A DNA stretch of 64,000 bases from Pandoraea sp. (GCA_031291335.1 JARLJF010000071.1:1-64000), one strand, 5' to 3'. Counted from the first letter of the stretch, positions 18,563 to 28,263 are shown. Notes: generated by a model not told the origin, from the letters alone. Numbers and translations: made by a program.

Positions 18563-19444
18563 ATGACGAAAGACGAACTGGAAAAGGCCATTTCGATGCG
18601 TTTCCAGGAGATGCCGCCGAAGCTTCGTCAGGCGGCGAGGTATGTGCTGGATTCCCCCAAGGAAGTTGCGCTGCAGTCCATGCGCACGGTCGCCGCGCGT
18701 GCGCAACTGCAGCCGGCCTCGATGTTACGGCTGGCCCGTGAACTCGGGTTTTCGAGCTACGAAGATTTCCGTTCCGTCTATATCGATTGGCTCTCGGCAG
18801 GACCGTCCGGTCCGTCGGGGCTGCTCGAGCGGGCAGAGCAGGTGCGCGAGCATTCGCGGGCGTCGGGCGACGATCAGCTACTGGCGGAGTCATTGGCTCA
18901 CGAGTACGGCAACCTGGAAGCGACACTCAGCACGCGCAACGAAAAGAGCTTTCACGAAGCCGTCGCACTGTTGAGGAATGCCAGCCGAATCTACGTGCTT
19001 GGTCTGCGCAGTCTCTACCCGCCAGCGTTCTATCTTCACTACGTGCTGTCGACATTTCAGGACAATGTCACGTTGATCTCGGGTGAGGGCGGAGCGCTGA
19101 TCGACGACATGCGTCGTATTGGCAAGACAGATGTGCTGCTGTGTTTTACGGCGCGTCCGTACACGGTGGCGAGCGTCGACACGACGCGTTTCGCCCGGCA
19201 GCGCGGGGCGACTGTCGTCGCGGTGAGTGACAGTACCCTGTCTCCCGTGGCGGCGCAGGCGCATACGTGCATCGTTGCGCCGAACACCAGCCTGTCGCTG
19301 TTCCCCTCGATCCTGCCCGCCCTTGCGGTGGCGCAGACGCTTGCACAACTGCTCATCGCCCACGGCGGTGAGGAGACGCTGGCGGAAGTGGCGAACAGCG
19401 CCGCACAACTTCACGAATTCAACATTTATATGGCTGACGACTGA
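18563..19444 (+). CDS. MurR/RpiR family transcriptional regulator
   Basis: 293 residues. The N-terminal ~77 residues form the RpiR helix-turn-helix domain (TVAARAQLQPASMLRLARELGFSSYEDFR). The rest is a SIS sugar-isomerase-like sensor domain (about residues 110-250, with IYVLGLRSLYPPAFYLHY and DVLLCFTARPYT). The start at 18563 matches the family's usual beginning; an upstream in-frame ATG at 18491 gives an unlikely Ser/Arg-rich extension. It converges on the permease/aminotransferase pair and probably controls it. Confidence 0.88.
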   Translation: MTKDELEKAISMRFQEMPPKLRQAARYVLDSPKEVALQSMRTVAARAQLQPASMLRLARELGFSSYEDFRSVYIDWLSAGPSGPSGLLERAEQVREHSRASGDDQLLAESLAHEYGNLEATLSTRNEKSFHEAVALLRNASRIYVLGLRSLYPPAFYLHYVLSTFQDNVTLISGEGGALIDDMRRIGKTDVLLCFTARPYTVASVDTTRFARQRGATVVAVSDSTLSPVAAQAHTCIVAPNTSLSLFPSILPALAVAQTLAQLLIAHGGEETLAEVANSAAQLHEFNIYMADD

Positions 19445-19467
19445 GCGTCGTCCCGCGGCCGGATAAC

Positions 19468-19508
19468 AAAATGCCCGTCGATGCCTTGCGGCTGTCGACG
19501 GGCATTTT
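19468..19508. terminator. Bidirectional intrinsic terminator
   Basis: A perfect 14-bp stem (AAAATGCCCGTCGA at 19468-19481 with TCGACGGGCATTTT at 19495-19508, 13-nt loop) has A-tract and T-tract ends. It can therefore stop transcription from rpiR on the plus strand and from the permease on the minus strand. Confidence 0.9.
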
Positions 19509-19552
19509 GCTATCACGGGGTAGTGCGAGTGCACCGCCCCGTCGATTTCCAC

Positions 19553-20944
19553 TCAGCTCAGACGGGCGCCGGCATCGACCAGCCCGAAATTCGGACGCCG
19601 ACGCAGCACGAAGTACAGGCCAACGATCATGAGTGCGGTCGCCACCATGAACCAGAACTGGAAGCGAGAATCCGGATTGAAGGCTTGCGAGATCAGCACC
19701 GCCACCAGCGTGAGGAAGGCAATCACGTTGGAGAACGGGAAGAACCATGCCTTGAAGCTCGACTCCTCTTGCTCCTGTGCGGGCTGACGCGCCATCTTGA
19801 GACGCATGACGAAGTGCGCCACGATGATGAAGATCCACACCGTCATGACGAAGGCGCCACTGCTCTTGGCCAGCATGAGGAACAGATCGCCGCCACTCAC
19901 GAAGTGCACCGCGAGAATGCCCAGACAGATCGCGAAGCTGAAACCGAGCGCGTTGATCGGCACGCCACGCGAATTCGTGCGGGCGAACAGCGGCGGCGCA
20001 TAACCTCGCTGGCTCAGCGAATACAGCATGCGCGAGTTCGAGAACAGGAACGAATTCATCACCGACATGAACGACACGAACAGCACGGCCTTCATGGCAA
20101 GCGCAGCATTCGGGAAGCCGGCCATGCTGAACAGCGACACGTAGGGCGACGCGAGGTTGGCCTTATCGGTCCACGGCAAGCACAGAATGATGATCGACAC
20201 CGAGCCGATGTAGAACACGAGCACGCGGAAGATCACGCTGCGAATGGCGCGCACCACGTTTTTGCGCGGATTCTCCGATTCCCCGGCCGCGACGGCTGCG
20301 ATTTCGCTGCCACCCAGCGAGAAGATCACGACCATGATGCCCGCGATCACCGGCGAGATGCCGTTCGGCATGAAGCCACCGTGCGAGGTGAGGTTGCCGA
20401 AGCCCGGCGCCGGAATCTTGGCTTGCAGGCCGAACAGGATCGAGAGGCCGAACAGCATGAAGATCACGATGGTCGCGACTTTGGCGAACGAGAGCCAGTA
20501 CTCGGCTTCGCCGAACGAGCGCACCGAGTAGGCGTTGCTCACGATCAGCGTGATGAGCATGACCACTGCGCCACCCCAGACCGGTAGCCACGGCAGGAAC
20601 TCGTTGAGAATCGAGCCGAGCAGGATCGCCTCGATGGTGATCGTCATCAGCGATTTGAACCAGTACAGCCAGCCGACGGCGAAACCTGCCCATTCGCCGA
20701 GATAGGCGCTCGCATAGGTGGAGAACGAGCCGCTGTCGGGGTTGCGCGAGGCCATCTCGCCCAGCATGAACATCACGAATGTGACGATCAGGCCGCCGAC
20801 GAGATAGGAGAGGATGGCTGCCGGACCGGCGGTGGCGATGATGGCGCCGGAGCCGACGAAGAGGCCGGCGCCAATGACACCACCAAGGGCAATCATGGTG
20901 ATGTGTCGCTGTTTGAGGCTTTGGCTCAGCGAGTGCTGCTGCAT
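19553..20944 (-). CDS. Amino acid permease, APC family (GabP/AnsP-like)
   Basis: 463 residues from the ATG at 20942-20944, with 12 predicted helices. The opening LKQRHITMIALGGVIGAGLFVGSG and the GEMASRNPDSGSFSTYA loop are signatures of the amino acid transporter group that includes the GABA permease. It follows the class-III aminotransferase on the same strand after 133 nt. Import of an omega-amino acid such as GABA is therefore likely but not proven. Confidence 0.85.
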   Translation of the reverse strand: MQQHSLSQSLKQRHITMIALGGVIGAGLFVGSGAIIATAGPAAILSYLVGGLIVTFVMFMLGEMASRNPDSGSFSTYASAYLGEWAGFAVGWLYWFKSLMTITIEAILLGSILNEFLPWLPVWGGAVVMLITLIVSNAYSVRSFGEAEYWLSFAKVATIVIFMLFGLSILFGLQAKIPAPGFGNLTSHGGFMPNGISPVIAGIMVVIFSLGGSEIAAVAAGESENPRKNVVRAIRSVIFRVLVFYIGSVSIIILCLPWTDKANLASPYVSLFSMAGFPNAALAMKAVLFVSFMSVMNSFLFSNSRMLYSLSQRGYAPPLFARTNSRGVPINALGFSFAICLGILAVHFVSGGDLFLMLAKSSGAFVMTVWIFIIVAHFVMRLKMARQPAQEQEESSFKAWFFPFSNVIAFLTLVAVLISQAFNPDSRFQFWFMVATALMIVGLYFVLRRRPNFGLVDAGARLS

Positions 20945-21077
20945 GGTCGGATTCCCTGTTGTGTAAGGTTTATGGGACGACGGGCGGACTGGGTGACCCC
21001 CGCGATCAATCGGTCGCTGGTCACCCACGCGCGCATGGCACCGTTGTCTCAGCAGTGCCGTGCGCGTGGGGGGGATG

Positions 21078-22433
21078 TCAGCTGATCGCTGGGCGCACCG
21101 CCGCCAGAATGGCGCCGTCAAGCCGGTCGACGATCTGGTCGATCTCGGCTTCGCTGACGACAAACGGCGGGGCGAGCATGATGTGATCGCCATACTTGCC
21201 GTCGATCGTGCCCATCGCCGGATAGCAGGCGAGACCACGGGCCATCGCTTCACGCTTGACGCCCGCGTGGACGGCGAAGCGCGGATCGAACGGCGCCTTG
21301 GTAGCCTTGTCGGCAACCAGCTCGACGCCGACGAAAAGACCACGACCGCGTACGTCGCCAACGAACGGGTTATTGGCGAAGCGCGCGGTCAGTTGCTGCA
21401 TCAGGTATTGCCCGCGATCACGTACCTGTGCGAGCAGGCCATCGCGTTCGATGACTTGCTGCACGGCGAGCGCTGCGGCGCACGCCGTCGGGTGTGCGAG
21501 ATACGTGTGACCGTGGTGGAAGAAGCCGCTGCCAGCACTTATTGCGTCGACAATGTGCTTGCCCGCGAGGACTGCGCCGATCGGCTGATAGCCGCCGCCC
21601 AGACCCTTCGCGATGGTCTGAATGTCCGGGGCTACGCCTTCTTGCTCCCAGGCGTGCAGCGTGCCGCAACGGCCCATGCCGCACATCACTTCGTCAAGAA
21701 TCAACAGGATGCCGTAGCGGTCGCAGACTTCGCGAATGGCCTTGAAGTAACCGGCCACCGGCGTGATGACGCCAGCCGTAGCACCGCCAACCGTTTCGGC
21801 GACGAAGGCAATGATCGAGTCGGCACCGTGTTCGAGGATGGTGGCTTCGAGTTCCTGAGCAAGACGCTGGCCGTATGCCTGTTCGCTTTCCTGCGGCTGT
21901 TGATCGCGATAGGCATAGCAGGGCGAGACGTGTGTGACGTCGATCAGCAGCGGCTCGAACTGCTCGCGTCGCCACCGATTCCCGCCGATGGCCAGGGCAC
22001 CGAGCGTATTGCCGTGATAGCTCTGACGGCGCGCGATGAAGCGGCGGCGCTGCGGCTGGCCGATTTCGACGAAGTACTGACGCGCCATCTTCAGCGCGGC
22101 CTCGATGGCTTCGGAGCCACCGCTCACGTAGTACACGTGGCTGAGGCCCGACTCGGCGGGCGTCGTGCGAATCAGTTGTTCGGCAAGCGCTTCGGCCACT
22201 TCGGAGCTGAAGAAGCCGGTGTGCGCATAGGCGAGCTTGTCGATCTGCGCGTGCATGGCCGCGATCACGTCGGGATGGCCGTGACCGAGGCACGACACGG
22301 CGGCACCGCCGGAGGCGTCGATATATTCACGACCCTCGGCGTCCTTGAGATAGACACCGTGGCCGCCGACAGCGATGGGCGGTTGATTGCGCAGGTGACG
22401 ATGGAATACGTGGCTGGAGGAAGCTTGACTCAT
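21078..22433 (-). CDS. Class-III PLP aminotransferase (omega-amino acid type)
   Basis: 451 residues. The PLP lysine is K276 in IQTIAKGLGGGYQP, and D247 in LLILDEVMCGMGR contacts the pyridine nitrogen. The YYVSGGSEAIEAALKMARQY segment binds the phosphate. It is close to GABA- and beta-alanine-type or aspartate-aminotransferase-family enzymes that move a terminal amino group to pyruvate or 2-oxoglutarate. No succinate-semialdehyde dehydrogenase is nearby, so the substrate is uncertain. A 20-bp dyad lies 31 bp upstream of the ATG. Confidence 0.85.
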   Translation of the reverse strand: MSQASSSHVFHRHLRNQPPIAVGGHGVYLKDAEGREYIDASGGAAVSCLGHGHPDVIAAMHAQIDKLAYAHTGFFSSEVAEALAEQLIRTTPAESGLSHVYYVSGGSEAIEAALKMARQYFVEIGQPQRRRFIARRQSYHGNTLGALAIGGNRWRREQFEPLLIDVTHVSPCYAYRDQQPQESEQAYGQRLAQELEATILEHGADSIIAFVAETVGGATAGVITPVAGYFKAIREVCDRYGILLILDEVMCGMGRCGTLHAWEQEGVAPDIQTIAKGLGGGYQPIGAVLAGKHIVDAISAGSGFFHHGHTYLAHPTACAAALAVQQVIERDGLLAQVRDRGQYLMQQLTARFANNPFVGDVRGRGLFVGVELVADKATKAPFDPRFAVHAGVKREAMARGLACYPAMGTIDGKYGDHIMLAPPFVVSEAEIDQIVDRLDGAILAAVRPAIS

Positions 22434-22464
22434 GGTGGACTGGGGGCGTTGTGCAGAAAATGCG

Positions 22465-22484
22465 AATTGAACAAATGTTCAATT
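22465..22484. promoter_or_regulatory. Symmetric operator-like dyad upstream of the aminotransferase
   Basis: Perfect 9-bp arms AATTGAACA and TGTTCAATT flank two A residues. The AT-rich dyad sits between the aminotransferase ATG (22433) and the upstream gene. It is a good candidate site for the nearby RpiR regulator or another dimeric regulator. Confidence 0.6.
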
Positions 22485-22688
22485 TTCGTAAATGTATAGC
22501 ACATGTGTTTATTTTATGATGAGTGAAAACCCTGAGAGGGCGACGGCGTCGGCGACGCGTTGCCGTTTTGGGGGCGAACAGCGAAGACAGGATTTCGGAG
22601 GCGGGGGCGGCGATGGACGCTCGCCAGAGGGCGGTGGTGCTAGATGTGAGCGGTTTCTCGAGCGCTAAAGCCCCCGAGTCCCGAGAGG

Positions 22689-23189
22689 TTACGTCGACAG
22701 GTGGCGAAGAACGATCGCGACGGCCTGCTCGACTGACACGTTAGCCGTGTCGATGACAAGGTGCTCGGATTCCCAAACATCGTATTGACGTTCGAGCACG
22801 GTTTCCCATGTCGGCAGTTTGTGGCCAGGGATGTCGGCGTGTCGCCCCTCGACCCGCAGGCGATGCGCGGCCGTATCGGAACAAACCAACTCAATCTCGA
22901 CGATGCGCACCCCCGCTTCGCGTGCCACACGCCGCCACGCATCACGCGTGACGGCCAGCGAATTGACCGAGTCTGCGACGACGGTCGACCCAAGACGCAA
23001 ATTCTCTCGCGCAACGGCATAGGCGGCGAGATAGCCGGCAGGTCCGATGTCGGTGCCGCAACTTCCGGCCGCCATCAATGCCTGTTCCAACGTATCGATG
23101 CGCAGATAGACGGCAGCGATCTCGCGCGTGAGCGCTTGCGCCACCGTTGTCTTTCCGGTGCCAGGGAGTCCGCCGAAGGCGATCAACAT
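22689..23189 (-). CDS. Small P-loop kinase-like ATPase
   Basis: 166 residues with Walker A GGLPGTGKTT at residues 6-15. A downstream RIDTLEQAL segment and an EGRHADIPGHKLPTWETV region resemble the lid and substrate loops of the AAA_33 / zeta-toxin / gluconate-kinase-like group. It probably phosphorylates a small molecule; no substrate can be assigned. The start at 23189 places the P-loop at the N-terminus, as is normal; the longer frame overlaps lysE. Confidence 0.75.
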   Translation of the reverse strand: MLIAFGGLPGTGKTTVAQALTREIAAVYLRIDTLEQALMAAGSCGTDIGPAGYLAAYAVARENLRLGSTVVADSVNSLAVTRDAWRRVAREAGVRIVEIELVCSDTAAHRLRVEGRHADIPGHKLPTWETVLERQYDVWESEHLVIDTANVSVEQAVAIVLRHLST

Positions 23190-23214
23190 TCGCGAGGTTC
23201 TCACTAACGCGCGG

Positions 23215-23856
23215 TCACTTCGCCGCGCCGTTCGACGTTGCCAGCGCGGCCACGCCGAGGCCCATGTAAAGCAGACCGGCGACATACTTTCCGATCCCCG
23301 GTCGACGGCTCCGGTTGGCGAGCGCGCGGCTGATGGTGCGGGCGAGCGCTGCGTAGGTGACGTCGCTCACACCGCCGACCAGCACGAGCAACAGGCCCAG
23401 CGTGACGATCTGCAACGGCACGTGACCCAGCGATGGCGTCACGAACTGGGGCAGAAATGCGGCAATGAACAGACCCGTCTTCGGATTGAGCAGGTTGACG
23501 AGAAAGCCCTTTTTCATCGATGCGCCCAATGCACCTGCGGGCGGCTGCATATCGGCGCTCTCGGGTGCGGTGCGGCTGCGAATAACCTTGAAGCCGATGA
23601 AAATCAGGTAGCCCGCGCCAAGAGACTTGATCACCGCGAACATCAGCGGCGAGGCAAGCAGCAGCGCGGTGAGCCCGGCCGCAGCGAAGCCCACGTGCAC
23701 GATCGTGGCGAGCATCACGCCGAAGCACGACGCGAGGCCGAAACGAAACCCCTGACTGGCGCTGGTCGTGGAGATGAAAATGGTGGTCGGCCCGGGAATT
23801 GCGACGAGCACTGCGACGGCAGCCAGGAAGAAGGGCAGAAGGGCAAGATCGATCAT
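23215..23856 (-). CDS. LysE family amino acid exporter
   Basis: 213 residues with five or six membrane helices. The GPTTIFISTTSASQGFRFGLA start and the GFLVNLLNPKTGLFIAAFLPQF motif are typical of the RhtB/LysE group, which exports amino acids such as homoserine or threonine. It lies 25 nt upstream of the kinase on the same strand. Confidence 0.85.
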   Translation of the reverse strand: MIDLALLPFFLAAVAVLVAIPGPTTIFISTTSASQGFRFGLASCFGVMLATIVHVGFAAAGLTALLLASPLMFAVIKSLGAGYLIFIGFKVIRSRTAPESADMQPPAGALGASMKKGFLVNLLNPKTGLFIAAFLPQFVTPSLGHVPLQIVTLGLLLVLVGGVSDVTYAALARTISRALANRSRRPGIGKYVAGLLYMGLGVAALATSNGAAK

Positions 23857-24007
23857 GACGGAAGTCTCTGCGGTAGTGGCGTTACGAAACGACGGGGGGC
23901 GGGATGCGTCGCTCCGGTTCTCCGCATTCTAACTTTGCGTTGGAAAACTGCCGGGTTGCCCGCATTGTCCGGCACAGAGGCACAGCGGAACAGCGGCGTG
24001 ACGGTGT

Positions 24008-24736
24008 TCATTGCGCCGCATGGCGCACCGACGCCAGCATGTCGTGGAGGTTGTACGTCATGAGCGCGAGGAAAGCGAGCAGGCCCAGATAGTAGGCCCC
24101 ATAGGTCACCTTGGTTTCCGTCGTCACGCCGTAGTAGCGCACGTTCTCCGGCGCCTGCGGATCGTAGCGCCAGGCTTTGGCCAACTGCGGGAGCGCGAGG
24201 ATGGCGACCAGAATCAGGATCGGGCTCGGATGCCAGAGGAACAGCGCGACGAGCACCGGCACGCCCGCAAACCAGATGCGCGGCGACAACACCGCGGTGA
24301 TGCGCCCCCCATCGAACGGCGAGAGCGGAATCAGGTTGAACAGGTTCAGGAAGCATCCCGAATAGGCGAGCGCGAGCAGCAGATTGCTGTCCTGCTCGCG
24401 TGCCGCGAAATAGCAGGCCATTGACGCGAGGGTGCCGACGAACGGTCCGCCCAGCCCGACATAGGCTTCCGTCTGGGCATTGAGCGGTGTTTCCTTGAGT
24501 TCGATCCATGCCCCGACGAACGGGATGAACGTGGGCAGCCCCACGTCCAGCCCGCGCTGGCGTGCGGCGACGTAATGACCCGCTTCATGTGCGAATAGCA
24601 AGATCACGAAACCGAGCGCGAACTTCCATCCGTACACGAAGGCATAGACCACGATGGACAGCAGCATCGTGCCGCCCGTCGTCAACACCTTGCCAAGCTT
24701 CAGCCCGCCGAACACCAGCAACAGGAGTTTGGTCAT
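24008..24736 (-). CDS. Site-2 protease-like M50 metalloprotease
   Basis: 242-residue membrane protein. HEAGH (H50, E51, H54) is the zinc-binding and catalytic motif, and D142 in NLIPLSPFDGGR supplies the third ligand, as in M50 proteases. No PDZ domain is present and the protein is short, placing it in the minimal M50B-like branch. It starts 8 nt after the DUF2167 gene, a likely partner. Confidence 0.82.
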   Translation of the reverse strand: MTKLLLLVFGGLKLGKVLTTGGTMLLSIVVYAFVYGWKFALGFVILLFAHEAGHYVAARQRGLDVGLPTFIPFVGAWIELKETPLNAQTEAYVGLGGPFVGTLASMACYFAAREQDSNLLLALAYSGCFLNLFNLIPLSPFDGGRITAVLSPRIWFAGVPVLVALFLWHPSPILILVAILALPQLAKAWRYDPQAPENVRYYGVTTETKVTYGAYYLGLLAFLALMTYNLHDMLASVRHAAQ

Positions 24737-24744
24737 GGCGTCTA

Positions 24745-25797
24745 TCAGGTGCGCGGCGCGTTGCTGTCGTGGGGCGTGCCGGTGCCTGCCGGTGCCCCCT
24801 GGGCGTCACGCCCTGGCATGACAGTGGTTTCGACCGTGTCGACGCTTGCGGCCGGGGTGGCTTGCGGTGGCACGGGCAGCGGCTTCGGTTTGCGCTTGAA
24901 CAGCTTGGTGAACGCGGCACCCGCGCCAAGCAGCGCCAACAGACCGACCTTGGCGAACTTCGCGACGAACGCAGCGATGAGCGCAAAGAGGCCGAGCTTC
25001 TTCGCCGCAACCCCCGCGACCAACGCGGCAAGGCCGTACTCTGCGACGCGGTCGGTCTTTTCGTTGAAGTCGGCATAGCGCTTGCCGTCGACGAAACTCA
25101 AGCCCGAGAGAATCTTGTCGGCAGCGGGCTTATCTGCGCCCAGCAGCGATTCGCTAGTGACCAGCGTGGTTGCCAGATAGCCTTCGCGGCCAAGCGCCGT
25201 GGTGCGGTAGTTCACCGAAGGATCGTTGTCGACCTGAGTGCCGGTCTGCTTCTGGTTCACACGGGCGGCCCACACAAGGCGGTGGGTGCTGCCGTCGTAC
25301 TGCGGCAATTGCGCCCAGCCGGTGACTTCCAATTCCGGCACGCCATGCTCGCGTCGTGTGGCATTCGCGCTTTCCGTACCCTTGCGCAAGGATTCGAGAA
25401 TGTCATCTGCCTTCCAGTCGCGCGCGTCGTCGTCGCGAACGTAACCATCGTTGACATAGGTGATAACGTCGAGCCATTCCCCCTTGCCGTCTGTCGGCAC
25501 GACGAGGCCCGCCAGCGTCGAGTCGTCGATGGTGTTGCCCAGCGCTCGCAGCAGGCGGGCAGCGGTGGTGCTCGGAATCCAGCCCATGCCGACCGGCAAC
25601 GAGAACTTCGCCTGGTCGCGGATATCGATGACCCTCGGGCCATCGAGCAGCGCCTCGTTGGCCGCCTTGATGGCGGCCCGAGCTTCGGCCTCGCGGGCTT
25701 CGGGCGTGGTCGCCGCAGCGGGCGCGGGGGTCTGCGCGAAAGCGCAAGATGCGTTCAGTGCGAGCGCGAGAAAAATCGTGCGGAGGATGGAAGACAA
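24745..25797 (-). CDS. DUF2167 membrane-anchored protein
   Basis: 350 residues. An N-terminal signal peptide ends near Ala21 (LALNASCAFAQ). A long extracytoplasmic domain with GMGWIPSTTAARLLRALGN and DYN-type repeats of the DUF2167 family follows, then C-terminal hydrophobic helices (about residues 265-300) and a Pro-rich tail. The function is unknown. It is co-transcribed with an intramembrane protease, which suggests a membrane-stress role; this is inference. Confidence 0.78.
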   Translation of the reverse strand: MSSILRTIFLALALNASCAFAQTPAPAAATTPEAREAEARAAIKAANEALLDGPRVIDIRDQAKFSLPVGMGWIPSTTAARLLRALGNTIDDSTLAGLVVPTDGKGEWLDVITYVNDGYVRDDDARDWKADDILESLRKGTESANATRREHGVPELEVTGWAQLPQYDGSTHRLVWAARVNQKQTGTQVDNDPSVNYRTTALGREGYLATTLVTSESLLGADKPAADKILSGLSFVDGKRYADFNEKTDRVAEYGLAALVAGVAAKKLGLFALIAAFVAKFAKVGLLALLGAGAAFTKLFKRKPKPLPVPPQATPAASVDTVETTVMPGRDAQGAPAGTGTPHDSNAPRT

Positions 25798-26182
25798 GAT
25801 CTGGCTTTCCCTGGTCGGCGTCGTTTTGAAATTTCACATCTGAACGATGTGTGCCGCGCCGGATTATGCCAGAGCCACATCGGATTCCGAAGTGATGTGG
25901 CGGCTGCGTACCCATGCTGCAATGGCGGAGCGCGAAAGCGATGCCATGGCATTGCAGCCGGTAGTTCCCTCCTGCGGCGCCCCTAGATGCAACAGTCCTC
26001 CGCCCGACGATTTCCTTCCGATCGTGAGGGGACGGCATCACGATTCGTCGGTTCTCGTTCGGCAAATTCGCGGCAGCACCGTCTATCTGGACACCGCTGT
26101 GGATGCGACCGGAGATATCATCGTTTACCCGTAATTTGCTTTTCCGGACAGCTTTCCTCGTTGACCGGCAAATTGTTTTTTG
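25798..26182. other. Divergent intergenic region with inverted repeats
   Basis: No gene is seen. Two perfect inverted repeats stand out: CCACATC/GATGTGG (about 25876-25900) and GCTGCAATG/CATTGCAGC (25916-25924 and 25950-25958). The region carries the promoters for the DUF2167 gene (minus) and gntR (plus). Confidence 0.4.
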
Positions 26183-26194
26183 CTGGTATACCAG
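26183..26194. promoter_or_regulatory. GntR-type operator abutting the gntR start codon
   Basis: The perfect palindrome CTGGTATACCAG contains the GT-N-AC core of FadR-subfamily GntR sites. It ends two bases before the gntR ATG and replaces any Shine-Dalgarno, which points to autoregulation and perhaps a very short leader. Confidence 0.72.
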
Positions 26195-26196
26195 TT

Positions 26197-26889
26197 ATGA
26201 ACCAGACCCAACGCACCCCCGCTCTGAGCGATTCGGCCTACAACGCCATTCGCGCCCTGATCGTTTCCGGCGAGATTCGCGCGGGGGAGGCGCTTTCGGA
26301 GCGCGCCCTGTCAGAGCGCTTCGGCATCAGCCGCACGCCCGTGCGCGAGGCGATTCGCGCGCTCGCCAACGACGGCTTGCTGGAGATCGTGCCGATGCGC
26401 GGCACCTTCGTGCGGCAGTTGTCGGTGCGGGATCTGAGCGAGATTCACGAAGTCCGGCTCGCGCTCGAAGGCATGGCCGCGTGGCTGGCGGCGCAAAAGG
26501 GCGTGACGCCCGCGCTCGAGGAAGTCGCCGTGCGCCTGCGTGCGCTGGATGCGCAGGGCGAGCAGGGCATGCCGCTCGACGTCGACATCACGCAGCGCGT
26601 GGGCTGGCAGTTTCACGAGGCGATGTTCGCCGCTGCCGACAATGTGCGGCTCACCGAGACCTATCACGCGTTGCGCACCCAGAACGGTCTGGCGCTGCAA
26701 CGCATTCCGCATTACGACGCCGAGCGCACGCGCGCCGCAGTTCGCGAACACCTCGCGATCTTCGACGCTATCGCCGCAGGGCGTCCCGAGGAGGCCCAGC
26801 GCCATGTCTGGGATCACCTCACGCACGCCATGCAAGCCCGCTTGCAGGCGCTCGTTCCTCCCGCCGTACCGCCCGGCACTCGACGCTGA
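26197..26889 (+). CDS. GntR family transcriptional regulator (FadR subfamily)
   Basis: 230 residues. The winged helix is at about residues 12-72 (LSERALSERFGISRTPVREAIRALANDGLLEI), followed by an all-helical FCD ligand domain with the acidic and His residues expected for metal-bound carboxylate sensing. It precedes a dicarboxylate symporter and a threonine aldolase on the same strand and probably controls them. No Shine-Dalgarno is visible because a palindromic operator occupies that position. Confidence 0.88.
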   Translation: MNQTQRTPALSDSAYNAIRALIVSGEIRAGEALSERALSERFGISRTPVREAIRALANDGLLEIVPMRGTFVRQLSVRDLSEIHEVRLALEGMAAWLAAQKGVTPALEEVAVRLRALDAQGEQGMPLDVDITQRVGWQFHEAMFAAADNVRLTETYHALRTQNGLALQRIPHYDAERTRAAVREHLAIFDAIAAGRPEEAQRHVWDHLTHAMQARLQALVPPAVPPGTRR

Positions 26890-26943
26890 TCGCCCCTGAC
26901 AAGCGCGAATCGCGTCGCCACGCAATTTCCGGAGATAGTCGTC

Positions 26944-28263
26944 ATGACGTCACGTACTGCCAGCAAGAAACGCCTCATCCCGTTGCCCGTCCAGATGCTG
27001 ATCGGTCTGGCGCTCGGCATCGGCTGCGGCATGGTCGCCCCGGCGCTCGCCACGAAGCTCATGCCCGTGGGCACCGCCTTCGTGCAGGCCGTGAAGATGA
27101 TCGTCGTGCCGCTCGTCTTCACGGCGATCACGCTGGGCATTTATCAGATGGGTCACAACGCCCGTGCGCTCGGACGTGTTTCAGCCGTCAGCTTCATCTA
27201 CTTCTTCATCGCGACGCTGGTCTCGATCGTGATCGGACTCGGCCTGAACGCGATCTTCCATCCGGGCCTCGGGGCGAATCTCGCGGCGGCGCATGCGACG
27301 GCCAAGCCGATCGCCGCCTCGGTCGACTGGACCAAGTTCTTCCTCGAGATGATTCCGTCGAACATCTTCGCGGCGATGAGCGGCAGCAACCTGCTGCCGG
27401 TGCTCGTCTTCGCGGTGCTGCTCGGGCTGGCGCTGTCATCCATCGGGGCGCGCGCCAAGCCGCTCGTGGGCGTACTCGATGCGCTCATGGGTGCTGTGTT
27501 CAAGCTGACGGACTGGATCATCTCGCTCTCGCCGCTCGCCATCTTCGCCATCATTTCGTGGCTGTTCGCCACGCAGGGCATCGGCACGATCCTCGCACTC
27601 GTCAAACTCGTGGGCACGATGTATCTCGGCCTGGGCGTGCTGCTGGTGCTGTTCTGGATTCTGCTCAAGGCCATCGGCGAAAAGCCGCTGGCGACGACGC
27701 GCGCCATCAGTGAACCGGTGATTCTCGCGTTCGCTACGCGCTCGTCGGAAGCCACGCTGCCGCTGCACATGGAGAAGCTCATCGCGATGGGCGTGCCCAA
27801 GGCCATCGCGTCGGTCGTGCTGCCGCTAGGTTATGCCTTCAACCGTGACGGCTCGATCATGTACTTCGCGCTGGCCGTCGGTTTTCTGGCCGACGCGTAT
27901 CACGTGCCGCTCGACATGCCGACGCTGCTCTCCATCGTGCTCGTCACCACGCTCGCGAGCAAAGGCAGCGCGAACGTGCCGTCCGGCGGACTGGTGGCCA
28001 TTGCCATGGTGCTCACTACCATCGGCGTGCCCATCGAAGCGCTCGCAATCATTGCCGGTGTCGATGCCTTCCTCGACATGGGCCGCACTGCCATCAACGT
28101 TTTCAGCAATACCGTGGCCATCAAGCTCGTCATGAAACTCGCCGGCATTCCGTACGAGTCGCCCGAGGCCGTTCAGGCAGCGCTGGCCGCGGAAGCGGCC
28201 GGATCGTCCGACGCGTTGGCAGCGGGCGCAGGCAGCCATGCCCACGGTCAGGAGTTCGCATGA
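26944..28263 (+). CDS. Dicarboxylate/amino acid:cation symporter (DAACS)
   Basis: 439 residues, GltP/DctA family. The SSEATLPLHMEKL loop (re-entrant hairpin 1), and the helix 7 and hairpin 2 segments with SKGSANVPSGGL and DMGRTAINVFSN, form the substrate and cation site. It imports acidic amino acids or C4-dicarboxylates. The stop overlaps the threonine aldolase start by 4 nt (ATGA), so the two are translated together. Confidence 0.88.
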   Translation: MTSRTASKKRLIPLPVQMLIGLALGIGCGMVAPALATKLMPVGTAFVQAVKMIVVPLVFTAITLGIYQMGHNARALGRVSAVSFIYFFIATLVSIVIGLGLNAIFHPGLGANLAAAHATAKPIAASVDWTKFFLEMIPSNIFAAMSGSNLLPVLVFAVLLGLALSSIGARAKPLVGVLDALMGAVFKLTDWIISLSPLAIFAIISWLFATQGIGTILALVKLVGTMYLGLGVLLVLFWILLKAIGEKPLATTRAISEPVILAFATRSSEATLPLHMEKLIAMGVPKAIASVVLPLGYAFNRDGSIMYFALAVGFLADAYHVPLDMPTLLSIVLVTTLASKGSANVPSGGLVAIAMVLTTIGVPIEALAIIAGVDAFLDMGRTAINVFSNTVAIKLVMKLAGIPYESPEAVQAALAAEAAGSSDALAAGAGSHAHGQEFA

